10,918 bases of DNA from RGIG5057 sp036653755 (GCA_036653755.1 JAVVTJ010000037.1:1-10918); one strand, 5' to 3'; positions 1-6,568 are shown, counted from the first letter of the stretch. Notes: generated by a model not told the origin, from the sequence alone. Numbers and translations are program-made.

Positions 1-190
1 TTAATCTAGTTACTTCATTCAAATTTAATTTACTTTTTATTAAATTTATTAATTTCGCTTTTTTAATTTATTTATTATTTTCGCAGTTTTTGTTTCTATA
101 ATATCCAACACAATAATAATATATCTTATCTTTTGCTTTTCTTATAGTCATTTTGCCACCACATAGTTCACACTTTAATAAAAAAACATA
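1..190 (-). pseudogene. Large serine recombinase remnant, zinc-ribbon region
   Basis: This is a decayed 3' portion of a site-specific serine recombinase that runs off the window edge. Reading the minus strand from about 190 gives KYVFLLKCELCGGKMTIRKA and then KDKIYYYCVGYYRNKNC. That is the CxxCGGKM...YYYC pattern of the recombinase zinc beta-ribbon domain, which lies between the catalytic and coiled-coil regions of large serine integrases and transposon resolvases. The same frame has a TAA just upstream of this segment (near 191-193) and another at 68-70. It then continues open as IKKAKLINLIKSKL to the window edge, so it is a broken gene rather than a short real one. The catalytic N-terminal domain is not present on the upstream side. 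It marks a past integrative element next to the housekeeping operon. The family assignment rests on this one domain. Confidence 0.6.
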
Positions 191-221
191 TTTTTACATC
201 TCAATTTTATTTTAAAACATG

Positions 222-350
222 CTATTTATTTTCTGTTTCTGCATGAATTTTTGCTAACTCATTTGATATTTTACCATTATTTTTTAATATTTCATGATTC
301 CAAACTGTAAGAAATCTATTTAATCTTTCTTCCTAGTGTATCTTGTCCAT
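222..350 (-). pseudogene. RhuM-family protein remnant, C-terminal piece
   Basis: The minus strand reads EERLNRFLTVWNHEILKNN followed by GKISNELAKIHAETENK and a TAG at 222-224. This resembles the C-terminal region of RhuM (virulence RhuM, Fic/DOC-associated family) proteins, where an RFL...GKIS.E.A..HAE.E segment precedes the last helix. The frame is closed upstream by a TAG, and no start codon or ribosome binding site fits, so only a fragment survives. RhuM genes commonly sit in genomic islands and beside restriction systems, which fits the recombinase remnant and the DUF1016 nuclease pseudogene on either side. The function of intact RhuM is not settled, and this copy is very unlikely to make a working protein. 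Confidence 0.5.
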
Positions 351-395
351 TTACAATCATCTCCATAATTTATTATTTAAAATTTACCAATTAAA

Positions 396-1436
396 TTATT
401 CATTATTTTCAATATCAATATCTTGTAATTTTAATATCTCTTTTTCTTCTTCAACCGCTTCAATAAGTTCTTTTTCAGTTGGCAAATGTAGTTTATATGA
501 TGAGGCAAAAATATTTTTATTTTCTTCTGGCAATGTATATTTAACTACTGTTTTATTCTTTAAAGTTGATAATAATATTCCAACAGTAGCATTTTCATCT
601 TTTCCTATTACCTCTCTATCATAATAATTTACATACATTTGCATTTGCCCTATATCTTGATGTGTAACTTTTCCTATTTTTAAGTCTATTATTACAAAAC
701 ACTTTAATAGTCTATTATAAAATACTAAATCAGGCTAAAAATGATCTTCTTCCAATGTAATTCTTACTTGAGAACCAACAAACATAAAGCCTTTGCCTAA
801 TTCCAATAAAAATTCTTTTAAATGTTCTAAAATGTTTTTTTCTAAATCACTTTCTAAGTATCTAGTATTTTCTTTAATATCCAAAAATTCAAGTACAAAA
901 GGATCTTTTACTAAATCTTTGCCTTCTTTCAATGTTTGTCCATTTTTAGCAAGTTCAACAACTTGGCTTTTATCTGACGATATAGCTAATCTTTCATATA
1001 ATAATGAACCAATTTGTCTTTGTAATTCTCTTACGCTCCAATTTGATTCTATAGTTTCTTTTTTATAAAAATCTCTTTTATGTTCTTCTTCAATTTTAAT
1101 TATTTCTAAATAATGAGACCAACTTAATTTGGCAGACACTGTCTTCCAAATTGGAAAAGTAAGATAAAATTTTCTCATTGTTCTTAAATTTCTTGTTGAA
1201 AAACCTTTACCAAATTCTTCTTGTAATTTAATAGATAAAGATTCTAATACTTTATTACCATAAGAAGCTCTTTCATCACCTTGTTGAATTTCCATAATGA
1301 TTTTTCCTATATCCCAATATAATTTAAGCATTTCAACATTTACTGTATTATATATATTGTTCCTACTTTGGTTTATTAAAAGTCTAATATTATTAAAAAT
1401 AGGATTTAAGTTTTCTAATTTATTATTTTCATCCAA
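396..1436 (-). pseudogene. DUF1016/YhcG-type PD-(D/E)XK nuclease, interrupted by an amber codon
   Basis: The frame reads as one protein of about 346 residues, the usual size of this family, except for a single TAG at 732-734. The N-terminal half carries the DUF1016 helical domain, with motifs such as LKLYWDIGKII, FGKGFSTRNLRTMRKFY and SHYLEIIKI. After GSQVRITLEEDHF comes the stop where the family has Tyr, and the same frame resumes as PDLVFYNRLLKCFVIIDLK. The PD and DLK residues after the stop form the PD-(D/E)XK nuclease core, so the truncated product would have no active site. The frame has no ATG near its start. A TTG at 1443-1445 overlaps the AAAGGAG Shine-Dalgarno site, so the TTG at 1436, nine bases after GGAG, is the better start. 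TAG also ends ffh and the transposase here, so it is a normal stop. The family is linked to restriction-modification and anti-phage loci. I call it a recent pseudogene. Confidence 0.85.
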
Positions 1437-1550
1437 TTTTATCAACTCCTTTCATTTTAAACTATAATTGTTACTTTTTATAAATTTTTACTCTAGATAT
1501 ATAAAAACTCATTTTAATAAAAACTAGTATTTATAAGGGTTTAAGTGTTG

Positions 1551-1648
1551 TTATCTATATGTCCCTATACCCAAATTGATGTTTGTTGTATTATTCTTTT
1601 CTTCTACAAGTCTATTTTTTTCTCTTCTCTTTTTTGATACATATCCAT
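1551..1648 (-). pseudogene. Possible rbgA (ylqF) N-terminal remnant
   Basis: The minus strand from the ATG at 1648 reads MDMYQKREEKKIDL and then a stop. The next frame continues as VEEKNNTTNIN, and small frame changes bring out W-Y-x-G-H. This resembles the start of the ribosome-assembly GTPase RbgA, whose hallmark is INWYPGHM, preceded in some Bacillota by a charged lead. RbgA normally follows rplS in this gene cluster, on this strand, so its decayed start between rplS and an old mobile element makes sense by position. The match is short, needs at least two indels, and was made by eye. It could be chance. The rest of 1446-1691 shows nothing else that I recognise. Confidence 0.35.
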
Positions 1649-1691
1649 AATGAATTACTAATTTTCTTCAATTATCACTGTAAACTTCAAT

Positions 1692-1931
1692 TTATTCAAC
1701 ATTGTTATAGATTTCAAAACCAAAAATTTCTACAATAATTCCGTTATCATATCCTTTTATTTTTCCTTCTTCTTTCATTTCTTCTATTGAAATTAATTTT
1801 TTAACTTTTGAAACCTTATATACGAGTGATTTATATTCCACTGTCCCACCATCTTTTAATTGATTTCTAATTGGAAACAATAAAACTAATAAAATTATTA
1901 TTACAAAAATAATTATTACTTTCTTTTTCAT
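1692..1931 (-). CDS. Small single-pass membrane-anchored protein, function unknown
   Basis: A 79-residue protein. It opens MKKK, followed by a strongly hydrophobic segment (about residues 5-22, VIIIFVIIILLVLLFP) that should act as an uncleaved signal anchor. The short outside part contains KDGGTVEYKSLVYKVSKVKKL and ends GIIVEIFGFEIYNNVE. The DGGTVEYK...Y.V.KV...G..IEI.G.EIYNN pattern is familiar from small hypothetical proteins common in Clostridia and Bacilli. I know of no function for them. I chose the ATG at 1931 because TGAGGG lies about five bases upstream. A GTG at 1943 would start inside that ribosome binding region. It has its own promoter just upstream (2016-2044), so it is probably a single-gene unit. 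Confidence 0.75.
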   Translation of the reverse strand: MKKKVIIIFVIIILLVLLFPIRNQLKDGGTVEYKSLVYKVSKVKKLISIEEMKEEGKIKGYDNGIIVEIFGFEIYNNVE

Positions 1932-2015
1932 ATTTTCCCTCACTACCCAAATTACTATTTATCTTTATTTTCTTTCAATGTATATGACACATTATTATTT
2001 TAATTTACTAAATAT

Positions 2016-2044
2016 AGTATATCCAACATTTGTTTTAAAGTCAA
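2016..2044 (-). promoter_or_regulatory. Sigma-70/SigA promoter for the small membrane protein gene
   Basis: On the minus strand TTGACT (2039-2044) is followed after exactly 17 bases by TATACT (2016-2021). This is close to the housekeeping consensus. It lies just past the end of the acetyltransferase gene and about 85 bases before the ATG at 1931, with no other gene between. Confidence 0.7.
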
Positions 2045-2059
2045 TATATTTCATAAATA

Positions 2060-2644
2060 TTATATATTTTTACGACTAACTTTACAAGGATTACCAAAAG
2101 CAATTACATTACTCGGTATACTTTTAGTAACTACACTTCCTGCACCAATTACTACATTATTTCCTATTGTTACTCCTGGAAGTATAATTGCTCCTCCACC
2201 TATCCAAACATTATTACCAATAATAACAGGTAAAGTTTGTGTCTTACAAAATTCAAATGATCCATCTTCTTTAGATTTTCCAAATCTTTCTGATGCATTT
2301 GTTGGATGAAACGCTGTATATATTTGTACATTAGGAGCAATTAATGCATTATTACCAATCACAATTTTATTATCATCTAGAAATGTGCAATTCATATTTA
2401 TCTCACAATTATCTCCCAGATAAATATTATTTCCATAATCAACTGAAAACGGAGGTGTAATCCAAACATTATTGCCTATTTTCCCAAGTAATTTATTTAA
2501 AATATATTCTTTCCCTTTAATATTTTCTGAATCTATTTTATTATAATCTCTAACAAGATTTTTAGCTATATGCCACTGAGTTATAAGCTCAGTATCACCA
2601 CAATCATATAATTGTCCATTTAACATTTTTTCTCTTTCTGTCAT
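2060..2644 (-). CDS. maa: Sugar O-acetyltransferase (maltose/galactoside acetyltransferase type)
   Basis: A cytoplasmic acetyl-CoA-dependent transferase that acetylates a sugar hydroxyl. The 194-residue protein has the family's N-terminal Mac helical segment (TEREKMLNGQLYDCGDTEL), followed by left-handed beta-helix hexapeptide repeats: IGNNVWITPPFSVDYGNNI, LGDNCEINMNCTFLDDNKI, and IGNNVWIGGGAIILPGVTIG ending in VIGAGSVVTKSIPSN. The TAFHP segment carries the catalytic His expected in this family, and the C-terminus has the usual AFGNPCKV. The ATG at 2644 is preceded by AGGAGG at a good distance. An upstream in-frame start at 2692 would add 16 hydrophobic residues and overlap the rplS terminator hairpin, so I reject it. 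I see no clear promoter of its own, so it may depend on read-through past rplS. The exact sugar cannot be told from sequence, so the symbol is by family only. Confidence 0.9.
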   Translation of the reverse strand: MTEREKMLNGQLYDCGDTELITQWHIAKNLVRDYNKIDSENIKGKEYILNKLLGKIGNNVWITPPFSVDYGNNIYLGDNCEINMNCTFLDDNKIVIGNNALIAPNVQIYTAFHPTNASERFGKSKEDGSFEFCKTQTLPVIIGNNVWIGGGAIILPGVTIGNNVVIGAGSVVTKSIPSNVIAFGNPCKVSRKNI

Positions 2645-2689
2645 ATAAAATCCTCCTACTATAATTGTATATGTTAATATATATTCAAA

Positions 2690-2718
2690 CACCTTATATA
2701 CATAAAATATATAAGGTG
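2690..2718 (-). terminator. Hairpin after rplS, probable operon terminator
   Basis: An 11-bp perfect inverted repeat (2690-2700 with 2708-2718, arms CACCTTATATA and TATATAAGGTG) with a 7-base loop sits 12 bases past the rplS stop. The following T run on the minus strand is short (GTTTG), so termination may be partial and allow some read-through into the acetyltransferase gene. Confidence 0.6.
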
Positions 2719-2730
2719 CTTGAGTATGTA

Positions 2731-3075
2731 TTAATTTTTAGCTTCTTTTAATTTAGCAGATTTACCAACTCTATCTCTTAAATAATAAAGTTTAGCTCTT
2801 CTTGTTTTACCATTTCTAGTAACTTCAATTTTCTCTATTTTAGGTGAGTTAACAGCAAATGTTCTTTCAACGCCAACTCCGTTAGATATTTTTCTAACTG
2901 TAAAAGTTTCATTTACTCCTGCATTTTGTCTTTTTATAACTGTACCTTCAAATATTTGAATTCTTTCTCTTGTTCCCTCTACAATTTTAACATAAACTTT
3001 AACTGTACAGCCAACTTCAAATTTATCAACATTTTCTTTTGTGTATTCTTTTTCGATTGCTTTTATTATATCCAT
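2731..3075 (-). CDS. rplS: 50S ribosomal protein bL19
   Basis: A structural protein of the large subunit, located at the 30S-50S interface. The 114 residues match the family length. They contain the hallmarks GCTVKVYVKIVEGTRERIQ, FEGTVIKRQNAGVNETFTVR, GVGVERTFAVNSPKIEKIEV and RRAKLYYLRDRVGKSAKLKE. A GTG at 3087 is in frame, but its G is the last base of the GGAG Shine-Dalgarno sequence, so it cannot be the start. The ATG at 3075 gives the expected MDIIKAIEKEY start. It is the last gene of the operon, about 30 bases after trmD and just before the hairpin at 2690-2718. Confidence 0.97.
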   Translation of the reverse strand: MDIIKAIEKEYTKENVDKFEVGCTVKVYVKIVEGTRERIQIFEGTVIKRQNAGVNETFTVRKISNGVGVERTFAVNSPKIEKIEVTRNGKTRRAKLYYLRDRVGKSAKLKEAKN

Positions 3076-3106
3076 TTTAATTTTCACTCCTTTTCATTCA
3101 TATCTT

Positions 3107-3796
3107 TTATTTAAGTAAATCAGGTCTGTTTTTAATTGTAATTTCTAAAGATTTTTTATTTCTATATTCAGTTATATTTTTATGATTTCCTGATAATAAT
3201 ACCTCAGGTACTTTTCTATCTTTAAATACACTAGGTTTAGTATATTGTGGGTATTCTAAAAGTTTATTTGTATGTGATTCATCTATTAAAGAACCTTCTG
3301 CAATAACTCCTGGAACTAATCTTGTAACAGAATCTATAAATACCATTGCTGGAATTTCTCCACCTGTTAAAACATAATCTCCAATTGATATTTCATTTAT
3401 ATTATACTCTTCTAAAACTCTCTCATCAATACCTTCATAATGACCACATAATATTATATATACTTTACTTTCTATATTATCTGCATATTGTTTACAAATG
3501 TTATATTTAAGTAACTTACCCCTAGGAGACATATATATTATTTCATAATCTAAATTATTAGTTAAAGAAATTGCATACTCTATTGCTTTAGATACTGGCA
3601 TAGCTGCTATAACCATACCACTACCTCCACCATATGGAGTATCATCAACTTTCTTGTTTTTAAATTCAGAAAAATCTCTGATATCTACAAGTGTAACTGA
3701 TAATTTATTTGCATCAATACTTCGCTTTATAATGCTAGTATTTAAAAATGAAGTAAACATATCATTAAATAAAGAAAGTACAATAAATTTAATCAT
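3107..3796 (-). CDS. trmD: tRNA (guanine-N1-)-methyltransferase
   Basis: A SAM-dependent enzyme with a trefoil-knot fold that makes m1G37 in tRNAs with G36-G37: all tRNA-Pro, the CUN-reading tRNA-Leu and tRNA-Arg(CCG). The modification prevents +1 slippage. The 229 residues are slightly short against the usual 240-250. The motifs present are LSLFNDMF at the start, PYGGGSGMV, YMSPRGKLL, LCGHYEGIDERV and the knot core SIGDYVLTGGEIPAM. These are followed by DSVTRLVPGV and LLEYPQYTKP with LLSGNHKNI. At the position equivalent to E. coli Asp169 I read Glu (DESH), a conservative change. The ATG overlaps the rimM stop by one base (TAATG), which suggests translational coupling, and GGAGG lies within the end of rimM. 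Its substrates include the tRNAs for both codons of the ffh frameshift site. Confidence 0.97.
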   Translation of the reverse strand: MIKFIVLSLFNDMFTSFLNTSIIKRSIDANKLSVTLVDIRDFSEFKNKKVDDTPYGGGSGMVIAAMPVSKAIEYAISLTNNLDYEIIYMSPRGKLLKYNICKQYADNIESKVYIILCGHYEGIDERVLEEYNINEISIGDYVLTGGEIPAMVFIDSVTRLVPGVIAEGSLIDESHTNKLLEYPQYTKPSVFKDRKVPEVLLSGNHKNITEYRNKKSLEITIKNRPDLLK

Positions 3797-4302
3797 TAAA
3801 TTAGTCCCTCCATTATTTTAACATACATTTTTTTATTTTCTAAATCTATCTTTAAAATAACATCTTTTATTGCTGGAATATATATTATATTATTTTCAGT
3901 TTTAATCTCATATACATCATTTGCAGAGTTATTCCAAACATATGTTAATTTTCCTAAAAATTTACTAGATGAAATATCATTTTCTACTACATACACATCT
4001 AAATTAATTAAGTCTTCAACATAGTATAAATTTTCCTCTTTAATTTTTTCTTTTGGAATATAAACAAACTGCTGCATTAAAGTTTTAGTTTGTTCTATAT
4101 CATCAATACCTGATAATTTAAATACTAACATATTTTTAATAATTTTAGAACCTGTAATCAAATATTCTAATTTAAATTCTGGATCTAAATATATTTTTTT
4201 TATCTTAGCTAATTTAATAATATCATCAGTATATGGATATATTTTAACTTCACCTTTAATTCCATGTGTGTTTACAATTTGACCAATTTTCAAAAAATCC
4301 AT
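3796..4302 (-). CDS. rimM: 16S rRNA processing / 30S maturation factor RimM
   Basis: A 30S assembly factor that binds ribosomal protein uS19 and helps the 16S rRNA 3' domain fold. The 168 residues match the family. The N-terminal barrel begins FLKIGQIVNTHGIKGEVKIY, with the typical GQI..THG.KGEVK motif. The C-terminal PRC-barrel part shows LYYVEDLINLDVYV, GKLTYVWNNSANDVYEIK and IYIPAIKDVILKIDLENKKM. The ATG lies only four bases after the khpA stop and has no clear Shine-Dalgarno sequence, only GAAGAAGAA from the end of khpA. It is therefore probably translated by coupling to the upstream gene. It overlaps trmD by one base. Confidence 0.96.
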   Translation of the reverse strand: MDFLKIGQIVNTHGIKGEVKIYPYTDDIIKLAKIKKIYLDPEFKLEYLITGSKIIKNMLVFKLSGIDDIEQTKTLMQQFVYIPKEKIKEENLYYVEDLINLDVYVVENDISSSKFLGKLTYVWNNSANDVYEIKTENNIIYIPAIKDVILKIDLENKKMYVKIMEGLI

Positions 4303-4306
4303 ATTA

Positions 4307-4543
4307 TTATTCTTCTTCTACAAATACAGAAACTTTAACAGAATCTTTCATAGCATATGCGTAAATTATTTCTCTAATAGAACGTATTATTCTACCTTCT
4401 TTACCAATTATTCTACCCATATCTTCTTTTGCAACTTTTAATGTTAAAATTGTTTTTCCATCAGCTTCTGATTCAGTTATTTGAACTTTATCTGAATTAG
4501 TTACTAAATTTTTAACAATATATTCTAATAAATCTTTATACAT
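4307..4543 (-). CDS. khpA: KH-domain RNA-binding protein KhpA (YlqC)
   Basis: A small single-KH RNA-binding protein that in other Bacillota pairs with KhpB/Jag and affects cell elongation and division. The 78 residues match the family. The GxxG loop of the KH fold is visible in MGRIIGKEGRIIRSIREIIY (IGKEG). The first half has the KQITESEADGKTILTLKV type of strand (here VQITESEADGKTILTLKV). It ends in acidic residues VFVEEE. The ATG at 4543 follows AAGGAG by about ten bases. It sits between rpsP and rimM, the same place as ylqC in B. subtilis, but ylqD, which follows it there, is absent. Confidence 0.93.
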   Translation of the reverse strand: MYKDLLEYIVKNLVTNSDKVQITESEADGKTILTLKVAKEDMGRIIGKEGRIIRSIREIIYAYAMKDSVKVSVFVEEE

Positions 4544-4569
4544 ATTACTTTCACTCCTTAAATTTAAAC

Positions 4570-4812
4570 TTAAATTTCAATTCCAGCTTTTTTGATAAGT
4601 GCTCTTGCAGTATCTGTTGGTTTTGCACCTTTTTTTATCCACTCTAATACTTTATCACCTTTTATATCAAGTACTATTGGTTCTACCATAGGATTATATA
4701 CACCTACTTTATCTATAAATCTACCGTCTGCTGGGAATTTTGAATCAGCAACAACTAGTGTATAATATGGAGCTTTTTTTGCACCATCTCTTCTTAATCT
4801 TATCTTTACCAT
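4570..4812 (-). CDS. rpsP: 30S ribosomal protein bS16
   Basis: A small-subunit protein needed for 30S assembly. The 80 residues match the usual length and show the hallmarks MVKIRLRRDGAKKAPYYTLV, VADSKFPADGRFIDKVGVYN and the C-terminal GAKPTDTARALIKKAG. The ATG at 4812 has a strong AAGGAGGTG ribosome binding site a few bases upstream, stronger than those of its neighbours, as fits a highly expressed ribosomal protein. It begins about 33 bases after the ffh stop, with no terminator or clear promoter between, so I take it to be in the same transcript. Confidence 0.98.
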   Translation of the reverse strand: MVKIRLRRDGAKKAPYYTLVVADSKFPADGRFIDKVGVYNPMVEPIVLDIKGDKVLEWIKKGAKPTDTARALIKKAGIEI

Positions 4813-4845
4813 TAATGTTCACCTCCTTAAAATTTAATTTATTTT

Positions 4846-6175
4846 CTATTTGAAATTAGGCATTTTCATATTACCCATAGGATTTTTTCCATTCATCATA
4901 GACTTCATCATCTTTTGCATCTCACTAAATTGATTCATAAATCTATTTATATCTTCTACTTTATTTCCACTACCCTTTGCAATTCTTTTTCTTCTTGAAC
5001 CATCTAATATTTTAGGATTAGCTCTTTCTCTTTTTGTCATAGATGTTATAATAGCATTTATTCTAAGTAATTTTTTTTCATCAATTTCTGCATCTTTTAA
5101 TTCTTTTGGAACACCTGGAAGCATTGCAAGTATTGATTTAAATGATCCCATTTTTTTTATCTTTTTCATATAATCTAAATAATCATCTAATGTAAATTCA
5201 TTTTTACGTATTCTTTTTTCTAATCCTATTGCTTCTTCTTCATTAAAAACTTCTTCTGCTTTATCTATAATAGATAGCATATCACCCATACCAAGTATTC
5301 TAGATGCTACTCTATCTGGATGAAACTCTTCTAAATCGCTCATTTTTTCACCAACAGATGCAAATTTTATAGGTTTTTTAGTAACTGATTTAACAGAAAG
5401 TGCTGCACCTCCACGTGAATCAGAATCTAATTTTGACATTACAATAGAATCAATACCTACTATTTCATTAAACTTTTCTGCAACATTTACTGCTTCTTGA
5501 CCTGTCATACTATCTACTACTAACATGATTTCATGTGGTTTACTAACTTTTTTTAAATCAACTAATTCATTCATAAGTATTTCATCTATTTGAAGTCTTC
5601 CTGCTGTATCAATAATTACTGTATCACAAAGTTTTGAACTTGCTTGTTTTAATCCACTATTTACAATATCTACAACATTTTTACTTGTTTCATCACTATA
5701 AACTGGAACATTTAAACTACTACCTAATGTTTCTAATTGTTTTATAGCAGCTGGTCTATATACATCACATGCAATCATTAAAGGCTTTTTTCCTTGTTTT
5801 CTTAAATAATTACTTAACTTTCCACAAAAAGTAGTTTTACCACTACCTTGAAGTCCTACAATCATAATAACTGTTGGTGCATTACTAGCAAAATTTATTT
5901 TTGAATTTCCATCTCCGAAGTAAATTTGTAAGTTCATCTTTAACAATTTTTACTACTTGTTGACCAGGTGTTAAACTATTTAAAACATCAGCTCCTAATG
6001 CTTTTTCTGATATATTATTAATAAATTCTTTAACAACTTTAAAATTAACATCTGCTTCAAGTAAAGCAAGTTTAACTTCTCTTAACATTTCATTTAATTC
6101 TTTTTCACTTATTCTTGTTTGTCCTTTTAATTTCTTAACTATATTTTGTAATTTATCTGAAAGATTTTCAAACAT
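4846..6175 (-). CDS. ffh: Signal recognition particle GTPase Ffh, needs a +1 frameshift
   Basis: Ffh binds 4.5S/scRNA and signal peptides and delivers ribosomes to FtsY at the membrane. The gene reads through codon 86 (CTT, 5918-5920) in one frame. It then continues from GGA at 5916 in the next frame, giving 86 + 356 = 442 residues, as in B. subtilis Ffh (about 446). Joined as ELTNLL-GDGNSKINFA it aligns without gap to the usual ELTELMGGE.SKI. The N domain ends at the junction. The G domain then shows GLQGSGKTTFCGKL (P-loop), YRPAAIKQLETLG, VIIDTAGRLQ, SKLDSDSRGGAAL and ILGMGD. The M domain has SRRKRIAKGSG and a Met-rich end (MQKMMKSMMNGKNPMGNMK). No other damage is seen. The ATG at 6175 follows GAGGAG that overlaps the ylxM stop. 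Without a shift the product would be a 96-residue N-domain peptide ending at 5885. Whether this is programmed frameshifting or a one-base sequence error cannot be decided here. Confidence 0.93.
5915..5920 (-). other. Candidate +1 slippery site CTT CGG in ffh
   Basis: In the zero frame the codons are TTA CTT CGG AGA TGG. Skipping one base (the C of CGG, 5917) puts GGA GAT GGA in frame and restores Ffh. A tRNA-Leu with anticodon GAG on CUU can re-pair on UUC after a +1 slip, with G34:C, A35:U and a G36:U wobble. CGG as the next codon would be slow if its tRNA is scarce. I see no Shine-Dalgarno-like stimulator just upstream of the kind prfB has, but GGAG follows the slip. Confidence 0.5.
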
Positions 6176-6189
6176 ATTATATATCTCCT

Positions 6190-6498
6190 CTATTTTAATT
6201 TATTTAATATTTTAACTATTTCTTTATTTTTATTATTTTCTTTTAAATATATATCACTAATTAATTTTATACTTTTTTTATATTCATTCATATGAATAAC
6301 TTCTTCAAAATTTAGTAAAATATTTTTAGTAACTTCCAAACTATATCTTACAGCTTGAAATGTTATTTTACTGTTTTCAGCAATTTCTCTTAAAGATAAA
6401 TCATCTAAATAATATAACTTAAAAGTTTTTCTTTGCTTTTCAGTAAGTAAACTACCATATATATCAAATAATTCTATAAAACTTAAATTATCATTCAT
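6190..6498 (-). CDS. ylxM: YlxM/P13-family SRP-associated helix-turn-helix protein
   Basis: A small protein encoded next to ffh in most Bacillota. In streptococci YlxM has been reported to interact with SRP components and affect their GTPase activity. The 102 residues match the family: the start FIELFDIYGSLLTEKQRKTF, LYYLDDLSLREIAENSKIT and FQAVRYSLEVTKNILLNFEE form the sigma-factor-like helix-turn-helix region. The C-terminus is Lys-rich. The ATG at 6498 follows AAGGAG by about eight bases. It is the first gene of the operon, and its TAG stop is fused to the ffh ribosome binding site (TAGAGGAG), which suggests coupled translation of the two proteins. A role as an autoregulator of the operon through the dyad at 6511-6540 is possible but purely inferred. 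Confidence 0.92.
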   Translation of the reverse strand: MNDNLSFIELFDIYGSLLTEKQRKTFKLYYLDDLSLREIAENSKITFQAVRYSLEVTKNILLNFEEVIHMNEYKKSIKLISDIYLKENNKNKEIVKILNKLK

Positions 6499-6510
6499 AA
6501 TACTGCTCCT

Positions 6511-6540
6511 TATGTGTAAAAGCTTTTTACTTTACACATA
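6511..6540 (-). promoter_or_regulatory. Inverted repeat over the -10 edge and start site of the ylxM-ffh operon
   Basis: A perfect 10-bp inverted repeat, TATGTGTAAA (6511-6520) with TTTACACATA (6531-6540) around 10 bases, touches the -10 box and covers the predicted start point near 6533. It contains a smaller near-palindrome at 6516-6530, which could form a short hairpin just before the ylxM ribosome binding site. The outer arm lies mostly upstream of the start point, so it looks more like an operator than an RNA hairpin. No known regulator box was matched. Confidence 0.45.
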
Positions 6541-6568
6541 TTATACACTACAACTATCTATTTGTCAA
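6540..6568 (-). promoter_or_regulatory. Consensus promoter of the ylxM-ffh-rpsP-khpA-rimM-trmD-rplS operon
   Basis: The minus strand has TTGACA (6563-6568), exactly 17 bases, then TATAAT (6540-6545), a perfect housekeeping sigma match. The start point should be near 6533, giving a leader of about 35 bases to the ylxM ATG. I found no equally clear promoter inside the operon. An AT-rich repeat lies 15 bases upstream of the -35 box and could act like an UP element. Confidence 0.9.

Noticed and set aside
343..624. Open frame of 93 codons on the plus strand
   Set aside because: It is antisense to the C-terminal half of the DUF1016 nuclease gene, has no ribosome binding site and translates to low-complexity Ser/Phe-rich sequence.
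732..734. TAG read as an amino acid (recoded amber) in the nuclease gene
   Set aside because: ffh and the transposase both end in TAG at the expected family C-terminus, so TAG works as a stop here.
793..1068. Open frame of 91 codons on the plus strand
   Set aside because: Antisense shadow of the well-supported DUF1016 frame; no family match and no start signal.
2657..2688. Promoter for the acetyltransferase gene (TTGAAT at 2683-2688)
   Set aside because: No acceptable -10 box at 16-18 bases; it sits beside the terminator hairpin.
2645..2692. Longer start for the acetyltransferase at 2692
   Set aside because: The extra 16 residues are not part of the family, overlap the terminator hairpin, and the ATG at 2644 has an AGGAGG site.
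2926..3114. Open frame of 62 codons on the plus strand
   Set aside because: Antisense to rplS; Phe/Asn/Ser-rich low-complexity product.
4846..5946. Downstream part of ffh as an independent gene from TTG 5946 or ATG 5937
   Set aside because: No Shine-Dalgarno sequence precedes either codon, the extra residues (MNLQIYF) match nothing in the family, and the product would lack the N domain needed by Ffh.
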